Assembly: GCA_963805795.1 (NCBI GenBank)
Contig: CAWDVG010000003.1
Span: 1-64,000, forward strand
Direction: 5' to 3'
Length of the DNA stretch: 64,000 bases
Source of the DNA: CAWARU01 sp963805795
Lineage (GTDB): Bacteria; Pseudomonadota; Gammaproteobacteria; UBA6186; Azoamicaceae
Of the stretch, positions 8,187-16,944 are shown piece by piece. Each line of letters starts with the position of its first letter. Positions within the stretch are counted from its first letter, which is position 1. A model generated the notes under the pieces. That model was given only the letters and a program-made list of their open reading frames with translations. It was not told the origin of the DNA and did not search any database. A program made the translations under genes and the position numbers.

Positions 8187-9520
8187 GGTGTATTTTCCAT
8201 TTTTGGTGTTAAATAAGCCGTTGTTATACGGTTGGGTATCAGATATTTTTTTGCTACTGTCAGTACCTGTTCAGCAGTGATTTTTTGTATTTCATCAACA
8301 TAAGTATCTGCAAGGTGCCAAGAAAAACCTACCGATTCTAAAGTTCCGAGCTCATTGGCCTGAGAGGTTAAAGAATCTTGCTTATACAAAAATTCTGCCA
8401 TGGCATTGGTTTTAATCCGTTTTAATTCATCATTAGATATTAATACCTCTTGTAATTTATTAATCTCTATTAATAAAGCTTGCTTCACATCATCCAGGCT
8501 GTGCCCTTCGGAAGGAGTTGCAGAGAAAGTTAATAGGCCAGAAAATAATTGAAAAGGATTATAAGCGCTAGAAATACTAGCAGCCACTGATTTTCCACGT
8601 ATTAAATTCTCTGAAAAGCGTGCTGAACTTCCTCCATCTAAGGCCATCAGTAGCACCGTAAGCGCATAAGGTTCATAAGCCTCTTCTGCTGTTTTTAAAA
8701 CGGGTACATTGTAACCCAGAACAATACGAGGAACGTCTGCAGCTAAATTAACATCAATATGTTTGGGCCCAACATAAGGGGGAGATTTTCTAGGTTTTAG
8801 TTTAGGAACAGTACCAGAAGCAATAGGACCAAAATATTTTTCTGCCAGTTCAAACACGTTTTTTGGATCAACATCACCAACAACCACCAAAATCGCATTA
8901 TTGGGTACATACCAAGTTTTATACCAATCTCGTAGGTCCGCAACGGTTAGATTAGCAATATCGCTCATCCAACCAATTAAAGGATGTTGACGAGGATTGT
9001 TGACATAAGAAGCTGCGAAAAATAATTCTCGAGTTCTAGCGTCGGGGTTATCATCAATCCTTAATCGACGTTCTTCGGCCACCACTTGGATTTCTTTTGA
9101 GAATTCTTCTTCAGAGAGTAGCAGGTTTTTCATTCTATCTGCTTCCATCTCTAAACAGAGTTCTAATTGAGAAGCATCTATTTTTTGAAAATAACTGGTA
9201 TAATCATATCCGGTGAAAGCATTTTGTTGCCCGCCGTGCTCTGCAATAATTTTAGAAAAATATCCTGCTGGGTAAGTACTAGTGCCCCTAAACATCATAT
9301 GTTCAAGTGCATGAGAAATCCCATAAGAACCATCATTTTCATAGCTTCCGCCAACCTTATACCAAACCTGAGAAACAACGAGAGAGGCTCGATGATCTTC
9401 TCTTACGATAATTTTAAGTCCATTATCTAAGATATATTCGTGACTATCCATAATTGGCTTGCTATTTGCAATTCCAGCTGTACAGCAAAGTATTCCTAAC
9501 AGTAAAATGATTCTAGACAT
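8183..9520 (-). CDS. M16 family zinc metallopeptidase, catalytic subunit
   Basis: 445 residues. A cleavable signal peptide is likely (MSRIILLLGILCCTAGIANS, cut near residue 20), giving a periplasmic enzyme. The inverted zinc motif is intact: HALEH, with the downstream Glu region EIQVVAEERRLRIDDNP. The second half has the usual PNRITTAYL end. It belongs to the insulinase/PqqL-like M16 group and probably pairs with the inactive chain encoded immediately downstream (ATGA overlap). Natural substrates are unknown. It is divergent from ftsY, 36 bases between starts. Confidence 0.9.
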   Translation of the reverse strand: MSRIILLLGILCCTAGIANSKPIMDSHEYILDNGLKIIVREDHRASLVVSQVWYKVGGSYENDGSYGISHALEHMMFRGTSTYPAGYFSKIIAEHGGQQNAFTGYDYTSYFQKIDASQLELCLEMEADRMKNLLLSEEEFSKEIQVVAEERRLRIDDNPDARTRELFFAASYVNNPRQHPLIGWMSDIANLTVADLRDWYKTWYVPNNAILVVVGDVDPKNVFELAEKYFGPIASGTVPKLKPRKSPPYVGPKHIDVNLAADVPRIVLGYNVPVLKTAEEAYEPYALTVLLMALDGGSSARFSENLIRGKSVAASISSAYNPFQLFSGLLTFSATPSEGHSLDDVKQALLIEINKLQEVLISNDELKRIKTNAMAEFLYKQDSLTSQANELGTLESVGFSWHLADTYVDEIQKITAEQVLTVAKKYLIPNRITTAYLTPKMENTP

Positions 9521-9556
9521 TCGATTTTTCCTTAAAATTTTTTCTAGGTAGATAAC

Positions 9557-10567
9557 ATGCTGGATTTCTTCAAACGCAAAACGGTTACCTCCTCTTTGGA
9601 TAATACATCAAATTCGGAGAGTAAGCTTTTCTCTAGGCTAAAGGAGGGTTTAAGCCGCAGCCGGCAATCAATTACTGAAGGACTCTCGCAGCTATTTTTG
9701 GGGAAGAAGGAAATTGATGAGGAACTTTTAGAAGAACTGGAAGGCTTGTTAATTTCAGCTGACTTGGGAGTGGAGGTAACTGCCAAGATTATGCAAGAAC
9801 TTAGTCAGCAACTCAAACGAAATCAATTAAAAGATAGAGAAGAACTTTTAAAGGCTTTAAAAGCTTATTTAATAAAATTATTATTACCCTATGAAGCCTC
9901 TTTGCAAATTCCAAGCACCATCAAACCTTTTGTTATCTTAATGGTAGGGGTTAATGGGACGGGAAAAACAACGACCATTGGCAAAATTGCGAAAAAACTA
10001 AAGAAGGAAGGGAAACAGATATTGTTAGCGGCAGGCGACACTTTTCGTGCCGCAGCCATCGAACAATTACAGGGTTGGGGTGAAAAGAGCCAAATTCCTG
10101 TTATTGCACAACATTCTGGGGCTGACAGTGCTTCTGTTATCTATGATGCTTTTCAAGCAGCACAAAGTCGTTCAGTGGATGTTTTGATTGCAGATACCGC
10201 TGGTAGGCTTCATACCCAGGATAATTTGATGGAAGAATTAAAAAAAGTGGTTCGTGTAATCAAGAAACAGGATCCTGCTGCCCCTCATGAAATCATGTTA
10301 GTATTGGATGCTGGAATCGGTCAGAATGCAGTCATTCAAGCGAAAAAATTTCATGAGGCCATTGGCATAACGGGCTTAGCGCTCACAAAATTGGATGGTA
10401 CTGCAAAAGGCGGGATCATTTTTAATATTGCGAATTCGTTAAAATTACCTATACGTTTTATTGGGGTTGGTGAGGGGGCAGAAGATTTACGTCCCTTTAA
10501 GGCAGAGGTTTTTGTAGAAGCTTTATTCGCTAATGAAAATGAAAATGACAGCGGTGAGAATAGATGA
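9557..10567 (+). CDS. ftsY: Signal recognition particle receptor FtsY
   Basis: 336 residues. NG domain GTPase: helical N domain (about 35-115), G1 loop GVNGTGKTTT (131-140), AAGDTFRAAA, DTAGRLHTQ, TKLDGTAKGG and the C-terminal GVGEGAEDLRPF. It receives ribosomes bound to the signal recognition particle at the inner membrane and hands them to SecYEG. The acidic A domain seen in E. coli is reduced to about 35 mostly polar residues here. First gene of a plus-strand run with ftsE, ftsX and rsmJ. Confidence 0.96.
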   Translation: MLDFFKRKTVTSSLDNTSNSESKLFSRLKEGLSRSRQSITEGLSQLFLGKKEIDEELLEELEGLLISADLGVEVTAKIMQELSQQLKRNQLKDREELLKALKAYLIKLLLPYEASLQIPSTIKPFVILMVGVNGTGKTTTIGKIAKKLKKEGKQILLAAGDTFRAAAIEQLQGWGEKSQIPVIAQHSGADSASVIYDAFQAAQSRSVDVLIADTAGRLHTQDNLMEELKKVVRVIKKQDPAAPHEIMLVLDAGIGQNAVIQAKKFHEAIGITGLALTKLDGTAKGGIIFNIANSLKLPIRFIGVGEGAEDLRPFKAEVFVEALFANENENDSGENR

Positions 10568-10612
10568 GTCTATTCTATATTCAAAGCAAATGGTTTTAGG
10601 TAAGAGAAGTAT

Positions 10613-11293
10613 ATGATAAAGTTCGATAATGTTTCAAAGGAATATCCTTCACATCAGGCCCTAGTGAAGGTAGACTTTCATTTACGACGCGGCGAAATGG
10701 CTTTTCTGACAGGCCATTCAGGTGCGGGTAAAAGCACCCTGCTAAAACTCATCAGTTTAATAGAACGCCCCAGCCAAGGACGAATATTTTTAGCCGAACA
10801 AGAAGTCACTACAATTCCAGATTTTAAAATTCCGTATTTAAGACGACAAATGGGGATTGTTTTTCAAAACCCACGCCTATTGGAAGATAGATCGGTCTTT
10901 AATAATGTAGCACTACCTTTAGTGATGCTAGGCATGCCACATCGAGAAATGGGAAGACGGGTTCGAGCCGCATTAGATAAAGTCGGATTGTTGCATAAGG
11001 AATCTTTATTTCCAACAACCTTATCTTGTGGCGAGCAACAAAGAATTAACATTGCTCGTGCGATTGTCCATAAACCCTTATTGCTTCTCGCAGATGAACC
11101 TACAGGGAATCTCGATCCCTCTTTATCTTTAGAAATTATTCGGCTATTTGAAGAATTTAATCAAGTGGGTGTTAGCGTGCTTATTGCGAGTCATGATATC
11201 CATTTGATAGCCTCTCTTCCCTATCGTTGTCTACAACTCAAACAAGGCAGACTGTATGAACAATCGTTTAAAACATCCGAAGAAACCGTTTAG
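10613..11293 (+). CDS. ftsE: Cell division ABC ATPase FtsE
   Basis: 226 residues. ABC ATPase: Walker A GHSGAGKST (about 34-42), Q-loop FQNPRLLEDR, signature LSCGEQQRINIARA, Walker B LLLADEPTGNLD and a switch His in ASHD. The signature has Cys where LSGGEQ is usual, a mild departure. FtsE with FtsX forms a membrane complex that controls amidase activation at the division site. It overlaps ftsX by 38 bases, the normal coupled layout. Confidence 0.95.
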   Translation: MIKFDNVSKEYPSHQALVKVDFHLRRGEMAFLTGHSGAGKSTLLKLISLIERPSQGRIFLAEQEVTTIPDFKIPYLRRQMGIVFQNPRLLEDRSVFNNVALPLVMLGMPHREMGRRVRAALDKVGLLHKESLFPTTLSCGEQQRINIARAIVHKPLLLLADEPTGNLDPSLSLEIIRLFEEFNQVGVSVLIASHDIHLIASLPYRCLQLKQGRLYEQSFKTSEETV

Positions 11294-12230
11294 TGGCCTT
11301 AACAGCTATATGGCATCCCATCTAAGAGATGGCTTATCGAGTTTAGGAGAATTCTATCGACAGCCCATTTCAAGTTTGATGATTTTGATGGTCATTGGTA
11401 TTGCTCTGGCCTTACCTCTAAGCTTTCTGGTTCTCATCAAAAATTTAAGCCAATTTACTGATAATTTGCATGGACAAACGCAAATAACGTTATTTTTAAA
11501 GATGGGTGCTACAGAAATCACGGCCAAAAATATAATGCAAAAATTGTCCAGCAGACCTGAAATTTCAAAAATAAATATTGTTTCCCCAGAAACAGCCCTT
11601 ACAGATTTGACGAAAACCCTCAATATCCAAGATGCTGTTCAAGCTTTACCCAGCAATCCTCTTCCTTGGGCGCTTATTCTAACCTTATCCCCTTCTCTTC
11701 AAGAAACTTCACAAAAAACACAACAGGTGGAACAATTGCTTGCAGAATTACAGGCTTTCCCGGAAGTAGAAAAAGCCGAGTTAGATCTTCTATGGTTAAA
11801 ACGTTTAGCAGCTGCCATCCATTTCGCGGAACATTTCATAACTGCAGTGGCACTATTACTTTCCTTCACGATAGTATTGGTGATAGGTAACACTTTACGT
11901 TTAACTATCGAAAGTCGTCGACAGGATATCGAGATCGCTAAGCTAATTGGAGCCACCGATGCTTTTGTTCGTCGGCCTTTTCTTTACCTAGGTGTTTGGT
12001 ATGGTGCTATTGGGGCATTGCTTGCTGTTGGCTTCGTCATGATGCTTATGTTTTGGTTAGGCAAAGCGATAGAGCCCTTATTGGCGTATTATAATAGCCA
12101 CTTGGCATTAAGGGGTCTTGATATCTTAAGTTCACTCTCTTTATTGACGCTAGGAGTTTTACTTGGCTTTGGCGCAGCCTGGTACGCCGTTTCTCGGCAT
12201 CTTAGAAGTCTAAGACCACGATATTCATAA
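11256..12230 (+). CDS. ftsX: Cell division permease-like protein FtsX
   Basis: 324 residues. Four membrane segments are visible: one at about 40-60 (SSLMILMVIGIALALPLSFLV), then three in the C-terminal half starting near 195, with a large periplasmic loop between the first and second, which is the FtsX/MacB-type topology. GNTLRLTIESRRQDIEIAKLIGA is the typical FtsX cytoplasmic motif. It couples FtsE ATP hydrolysis to periplasmic peptidoglycan hydrolase activation. The start is inside the end of ftsE; a later ATG near 11310 is possible but would shorten the cytoplasmic tail. Confidence 0.94.
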   Translation: MNNRLKHPKKPFSGLNSYMASHLRDGLSSLGEFYRQPISSLMILMVIGIALALPLSFLVLIKNLSQFTDNLHGQTQITLFLKMGATEITAKNIMQKLSSRPEISKINIVSPETALTDLTKTLNIQDAVQALPSNPLPWALILTLSPSLQETSQKTQQVEQLLAELQAFPEVEKAELDLLWLKRLAAAIHFAEHFITAVALLLSFTIVLVIGNTLRLTIESRRQDIEIAKLIGATDAFVRRPFLYLGVWYGAIGALLAVGFVMMLMFWLGKAIEPLLAYYNSHLALRGLDILSSLSLLTLGVLLGFGAAWYAVSRHLRSLRPRYS

Positions 12231-12237
12231 CTAACTC

Positions 12238-13089
12238 ATGAATTCTATTTGTATCACTGTGGAAGATGAAACACGAAGATTGCGTGCAGTTAAACTTTCG
12301 CAGGAACTCGGGATAGATATTATTAGCAAGATAGATGCAGAAAAATTCAAATATCAATTTAGTTTTACTACTCATGGCCTCGAACTATTGGCTCTGCATT
12401 CGCAAGGAAAAAGTCGCTTATTTGTAGATTTTCTTAAGGGAGCAATGGGGTATCGTAGAATACATGGGGGTGGTTACCGGCAAGCTATAGCCAGAGCAGT
12501 CGGCATAAAGAGCCGAAAGCAGTCTATCACGGTATTGGATGCCACAGCAGGGTTAGGGCGTGATGCTTTTATTCTAGCAGGTTTAGGTTGTCATCTACAC
12601 TTAGTCGAAAGATCGACAATCATCGCTGCCTTGCTGAAGGATGGGTTAGAACGAGCGCTTCATGACTCTGAGTTATATACCATTGTAAAGGAGAGGATTA
12701 AGGTTAGTATAGGAGATGCTCAGTCTATTTTAGCGGCCATTCGGTCGCACATGGATATGTATTTGCATGAAGAACAACATCATGAAGAGGAAGAGAACCA
12801 CTTATTAGAAAAGAACACCCTGAACGAACAACCTGATGTTGTATATCTAGACCCCATGTTTCCTGAAGAGAATAAAAGAGCATTAACAACCATCGATCTA
12901 CGGATTATTCGTGATATAGTAGGACCAGATTTAGATGCAGAAAGTCTTTTCCAAATGGCTTTGAAAGTTGCTAAGAAAAGAGTGGTGGTGAAGCGTTCTA
13001 TACAGGCTCCCACTATCTCTAAACTGAAACCGAATTTTAGTTTGATTGGTAAGAAAAATCGTTATGATATATATATTGTTCAAAAATAA
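12238..13089 (+). CDS. rsmJ: 16S rRNA (guanine-1516-N2)-methyltransferase RsmJ
   Basis: 283 residues. FVDFLKGAMGYRRIHGGG and the SAM loop VLDATAGLGRDAFILAGLG are characteristic of RsmJ; YLDPMFPE is the catalytic DPMFP-type motif. It methylates G1516 of 16S rRNA. An acidic, His-rich insert (EEQHHEEEENHLLE) sits before the catalytic motif. It begins 7 bases after ftsX; the usual gammaproteobacterial neighbour of ftsX, rpoH, is absent here. The long palindrome begins about 30 bases after its stop. Confidence 0.92.
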   Translation: MNSICITVEDETRRLRAVKLSQELGIDIISKIDAEKFKYQFSFTTHGLELLALHSQGKSRLFVDFLKGAMGYRRIHGGGYRQAIARAVGIKSRKQSITVLDATAGLGRDAFILAGLGCHLHLVERSTIIAALLKDGLERALHDSELYTIVKERIKVSIGDAQSILAAIRSHMDMYLHEEQHHEEEENHLLEKNTLNEQPDVVYLDPMFPEENKRALTTIDLRIIRDIVGPDLDAESLFQMALKVAKKRVVVKRSIQAPTISKLKPNFSLIGKKNRYDIYIVQK

Positions 13090-13120
13090 ATTTTTTATTT
13101 TGGGAATAAACTTACCACAA

Positions 13121-13255
13121 GGATATACCCAAAGCATTTCAAGTTGCGACAAGGCGGAAGCTTCAGATCGCAGCGCAGCATACAACTTAGTATCCTCGCT
13201 GCGATACCTTCGCTTCCAACACAGTCGCAGCTTGAAAGGCGAAGGGTGTATACAC
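13121..13255. repeat. Long imperfect palindrome (REP/MITE-like element)
   Basis: About 64 bases of left arm mirror about 66 bases of right arm around a short AACTTAG loop. The outermost parts read GGATATACCC...TTTCAAGTTGCGAC on the left and the complement of GTCGCAGCTTGAAAGGCGAAGGGTGTATAC on the right; the inner stem pairs ATCGCAGCG with CGCTGCGAT. As RNA it would form one long interrupted hairpin. It fills the rsmJ to MATE gap and has no coding capacity of note. Size and symmetry suit a dispersed non-autonomous element, but only one copy is in this window. Confidence 0.75.
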
Positions 13256-13281
13256 TAAAAATAGAGGGTTGATAAGAACGT

Positions 13282-14667
13282 ATGTATCGTTTTCATGGCC
13301 AATTAACTTCACAAAAAGAGGGAAGCATAAGAGAACTGCTGTTTATCTCTCTCCCCCTCATCCTTTCGATTTTTTCTACCAATATAATGTCTTTCTTTGA
13401 TCGGTTGATCCTGACGCAGTATGACGTGCATGCTTTAAATACGGCTGTTGTCGTGGGTAATGTTTATGCGTTCTTTCAATATGGTGCAATTGGTATAGCA
13501 GCCATCTCTGAAGTTTTTGTCGGCAGATTTAATGGGGCAAAAAAATTTAGACGTTTAGGAGAACCCGTTTGGCAAATGATTTGGTTCTCAGCCATCACTG
13601 CCTGTGTATTTATTCCTGTTGGGTTATTTGCCGGCCCTTATTTTATCCGAAACCCAGAAAATGTATTGGATGGTATCCCTTATTTTAAATGGCTCATGAT
13701 TTTTGGTCCAGCAGCAGCATTAGATGCAGCCCTCTCTTCATTTTTCATTGGAAGAGGTCAAGTCAAATTGGTGATGGTCATTACAATCCTAAGTAACATT
13801 ATCAATATTGCCCTGGATTACTTACTTATTTTTGGTGGAAAAAATATACCAAGCCTAGGTGCTAGCGGTGCCGCTATTGCTTCTGGGATAGCACAAACAG
13901 TGCAAACGAGTATTCTGATGTTGATTTTTTTAAGTCCACATCATCGATTAAATCATGGCACCGGCAGCTGGCAGTTTAAACCCAAACTATTTTTTCAATC
14001 TATTAAAATCGGCTTGCCTTCGGCTCTTTCCAGTATTATCGAATTATCAGCCTGGTATGCTCTATCGCGAATATTGGATTCAGCAGGGGATTCGCATATC
14101 ACGATATATTCTATCGGCGATAGTTTTTTTATTTTATTTGGTTTTGGTTTTTGGGGTTTACAAAGAGGTATCATTAGCTTAGTAGCCAATTACCTAGGTG
14201 CTAAAAAAGAGGAAGTGGTTAACGCATGTTTACGCTCAGGGATTAAATTAGTTATTGGTATCATGTTGATATTGACGATTCCACTCATATTTTTTCCAGA
14301 ATTTCTAGTGCAAAAATTCCTAAATGTAGATCCCGATTTCTTACCGAGTGAGGAACTCATAAGATACGGGGTATCTGCTATTCGTTGGCTTTGGGTTTAT
14401 TTTATGTTGGATGCCATCGCCTGGCTTCTTTGCGGTGTATTAACAGCCAGCGGCGATACAAAATTTGTTATGGTCATGAATAGTATTTCCGCTTGGTTTT
14501 TCTGTGTTATTCCTATTTATATCTGTGTGGGTTTATTAAAGGGCACACCGGTTTTAACTTGGGCTTTTTGCGCTCTTTACGGGCTTTTTAATGTGGTTTG
14601 TTTCTCTTTAAGGTATCGTCAACTCTACATTTCAAAAAATATTGAGGTGGTACACGCATTTAGTTGA
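13282..14667 (+). CDS. MATE family efflux transporter
   Basis: 461 residues with about twelve hydrophobic helices in two similar halves, as in the MATE (NorM-like) family. Near the N-terminus LLFISLPLILSIFSTNIMSFFDRLIL and later GASGAAIASGIAQ and SGDTKFVMVMN fit MATE signatures. These proteins export cationic or amphipathic drugs using Na+ or H+ gradients in the inner membrane. The true substrate cannot be read from sequence. It sits 3 kb before the PKS locus but is separated from it by lysE-type and cca genes, so I do not assign it as the polyketide exporter. Confidence 0.88.
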   Translation: MYRFHGQLTSQKEGSIRELLFISLPLILSIFSTNIMSFFDRLILTQYDVHALNTAVVVGNVYAFFQYGAIGIAAISEVFVGRFNGAKKFRRLGEPVWQMIWFSAITACVFIPVGLFAGPYFIRNPENVLDGIPYFKWLMIFGPAAALDAALSSFFIGRGQVKLVMVITILSNIINIALDYLLIFGGKNIPSLGASGAAIASGIAQTVQTSILMLIFLSPHHRLNHGTGSWQFKPKLFFQSIKIGLPSALSSIIELSAWYALSRILDSAGDSHITIYSIGDSFFILFGFGFWGLQRGIISLVANYLGAKKEEVVNACLRSGIKLVIGIMLILTIPLIFFPEFLVQKFLNVDPDFLPSEELIRYGVSAIRWLWVYFMLDAIAWLLCGVLTASGDTKFVMVMNSISAWFFCVIPIYICVGLLKGTPVLTWAFCALYGLFNVVCFSLRYRQLYISKNIEVVHAFS

Positions 14668-14773
14668 TATATTAATAAAAATTTACTCTATTTGCTTGAT
14701 CTAAATGTGTTTTTAAGGTAACTTAGTAAGATATTTTAATTCCTCTTGTTTAAACTTTCTTGGAGGCGATAGA

Positions 14774-15415
14774 ATGCAATTTATCATGCTTACCTTTATT
14801 GGCTTATTGATGATTATAAGCCCAGGTCCTGATTTTGCTATAGTCACTAAAACCTCTCTTACGGATGGACGCTTGGCAGCAATCATGGCTTCAGTTGGTA
14901 TTGCCTTAGCCAACCTTTGCCATGTAGGAATTAATTTATTGGGAATCGGAGTTATTATCTCTCAATCGATGATAGCATTTACCATTATGAAAATATTGGG
15001 TGCAGCCTATTTGCTTTATCTAGGGATTAAGGGTTTGCGAGCAAAGCCGCAACTAAACATAGAAGATATTAACAAAGGAAATCAACCCATAAATTTCAGA
15101 GATAATTTTTATCTTGCCAAGCGAGGGTTTAGTGTTGGCATGTTTACCAGCCTATTAAATCCTAAAGCCTGCTTATTTTATTTAAGTTTTTTTTCTGTAA
15201 TACTTTCGCCAGAAACCTCCTTAACTATGCAAATTTTCTATGGTGTTTGGTTAAGCTTTTTGGCATTAGTATGGTTTGTTTTGGTATCTGTGTTTTTTAC
15301 CAATCCCAGTATCAGCGCAAAAATTAGGCAGGGCAAACATTGGATAGAAAGATTTGCAGGTGGGGCATTAGTATTTTTAGGTCTGAGATTATTAGGGACT
15401 GAAGCAAGTCTTTAA
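14774..15415 (+). CDS. LysE/RhtB family amino acid exporter
   Basis: 213 residues, six predicted membrane helices. The N-terminal ISPGPDFAIVTKTSLTDGR is the family hallmark (SPGP with the following helix start) and SLLNPKACLFYLSFF is the conserved NPKA motif. Members export amino acids such as homoserine, threonine or lysine. Start ATG is preceded by GGAGG at 14762-14766. Substrate not inferable. Confidence 0.9.
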   Translation: MQFIMLTFIGLLMIISPGPDFAIVTKTSLTDGRLAAIMASVGIALANLCHVGINLLGIGVIISQSMIAFTIMKILGAAYLLYLGIKGLRAKPQLNIEDINKGNQPINFRDNFYLAKRGFSVGMFTSLLNPKACLFYLSFFSVILSPETSLTMQIFYGVWLSFLALVWFVLVSVFFTNPSISAKIRQGKHWIERFAGGALVFLGLRLLGTEASL

Positions 15416-15496
15416 TAGGTCTCTGTCCATTTTTAAGAAAAAAACGGTAGTTTCTTGAAATGGTTTGAAACATTTGGAGTAAAGGGAATATTAGTT

Positions 15497-16726
15497 GTGT
15501 CATTAAAAATCTATTTAGTTGGCGGCGCAGTTCGAGATAAACTTCTCGGGCGAGCCTATCATGAAAGCGATTGGGTTGTGGTAGGCGCAACAGAGCAAGA
15601 AATGTTAACAGCAGGTTACAAACGCGTTGGCAAAGATTTTCCCGTTTTTCTTCACCCCGAAACCAAAGAAGAATATGCATTAGCGCGCACCGAACGTAAA
15701 AAGGGTAGGGGATATTATGGTTTTGAATGTCATGCAAGTCCTGACGTTACTTTAGAAGAAGATCTGGCGCGCCGTGATCTCACTATTAATGCGATTGCCG
15801 AAACGCCAGAGGGCAAATTAATTGATCCTTATGGAGGCCGGAGCGATCTAAATAATAAAATTTTGCGCCACGTTTCTCCTGCCTTTAGTGAAGATCCCGT
15901 TCGAATTTTGCGTTTGGCGCGCTTTGCTGCAAAACTTGCTCCATTAGGATTTACTGTAGCAAAAGAAACAACGGCATTAATGAAAACCATGGTAGATTCA
16001 GGAGAAGTGGATGCTTTAGTTCCAGAGCGAGTTTGGCAAGAAATGGAAAGAGCATTAAGAGAACCTGTGCCCTCCCAATTTTTCTTAGTACTTAAAAGTT
16101 GTGAAGCTTTAGCTAAAATCTGGCCAGCACTAGATGCATTATGGGGTGTGCCACAAAAAATAGAATATCATCCCGAAATTGATACAGGCATTCACACCAT
16201 GATGGTGTTACAACAAGCAACTCGGTATACGGCAGACCCCCTTGTACGTTTTGCAGCTTTATGTCATGACTTAGGAAAGGGAATTACTCCACACGAAGAA
16301 TGGCCCAGCCATCGTGGGCATGAAGAACGAGGCGTGCCACTTATTCAAACATTCTGTAAACAATACCGGGTTCCTAAGGAATATCGAGATCTAGCCATTA
16401 TGGTGAGTCGTTTTCATTTGCATTGTCATCGCGCATTTGAGTTAACCGCAAAAACCTTTATTAAAACCCTAGAAAAATTGGATGCATTTCGGCAACCTGA
16501 ACGATTTGAAAAGTTTCTGATAGCTTGCCAGGCCGATGCGACAGGAAGACTCGGTCTTACAGAAAAACCTTACCCCCAAGCAGATAGAATGCGTGAAGTG
16601 GTTAAAATTGCGAAGGAAGTGAATGTGCAGCAGTTAATTGAAGCTGGGTATGAGGGGGCTATTTTGGGTGAAAAAATTCATGAAGCGAGAGTGAAGTTGA
16701 TAAAGGCCAGACTTGGCATGCATTGA
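15497..16726 (+). CDS. cca: CCA-adding enzyme (tRNA nucleotidyltransferase) with HD domain
   Basis: I place the start at GTG 15497 (409 residues, close to the E. coli enzyme), giving MSLKIYLVGGAVRD; a TTG at 15455 would add 14 residues with no homologous sequence. Class II CCA-adding enzyme: VGGAVRDKLLG, then SDWVVVGAT, EDLARRDLTINAIA and the neck region RILRLARFAAKL. A metal-dependent HD domain follows (HTMMVLQQ..., LCHDLGKG), as in the multifunctional form with phosphohydrolase activity. The metal-site pair reads ESD where E. coli has DRD. It repairs or builds the 3' CCA of tRNA. It converges on the discrete AT gene. Confidence 0.93.
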   Translation: MSLKIYLVGGAVRDKLLGRAYHESDWVVVGATEQEMLTAGYKRVGKDFPVFLHPETKEEYALARTERKKGRGYYGFECHASPDVTLEEDLARRDLTINAIAETPEGKLIDPYGGRSDLNNKILRHVSPAFSEDPVRILRLARFAAKLAPLGFTVAKETTALMKTMVDSGEVDALVPERVWQEMERALREPVPSQFFLVLKSCEALAKIWPALDALWGVPQKIEYHPEIDTGIHTMMVLQQATRYTADPLVRFAALCHDLGKGITPHEEWPSHRGHEERGVPLIQTFCKQYRVPKEYRDLAIMVSRFHLHCHRAFELTAKTFIKTLEKLDAFRQPERFEKFLIACQADATGRLGLTEKPYPQADRMREVVKIAKEVNVQQLIEAGYEGAILGEKIHEARVKLIKARLGMH

Positions 16727-16944
16727 AATAATTACTTATGGTCACTTCCCTAGAATAGGTTTGTCAGATTCCTGAACACTTAAATCTAGAGGAACATGAA
16801 TTTAATTTGATTTTTGACTCAATTGTGCTTCCAAATAAGTTTCTTCAGTGACATTAAAAAGCAAAATACTTTTAATAAGGTAATTTAATATTAAGCACAT
16901 GCAGCGCCGTTTCCATTAAAGAATCAGAACAGGTCTTGCAAAGT

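Noticed and set aside
13282..14667. MATE transporter as the polyketide exporter
   Set aside because: It is separated from the locus by a LysE-type gene, cca and a convergent boundary, so there is no operon or positional support.
16727..16944. Minus-strand fragment reading LCKTCSDSLMETALHVL and, in another frame, LLFNVTEETYLEAQ, vaguely ACP-like
   Set aside because: It begins inside the end of the discrete AT gene, needs a frameshift and lacks room for the first ACP helix. I consider the resemblance accidental; nothing else is seen in this 218-base gap.
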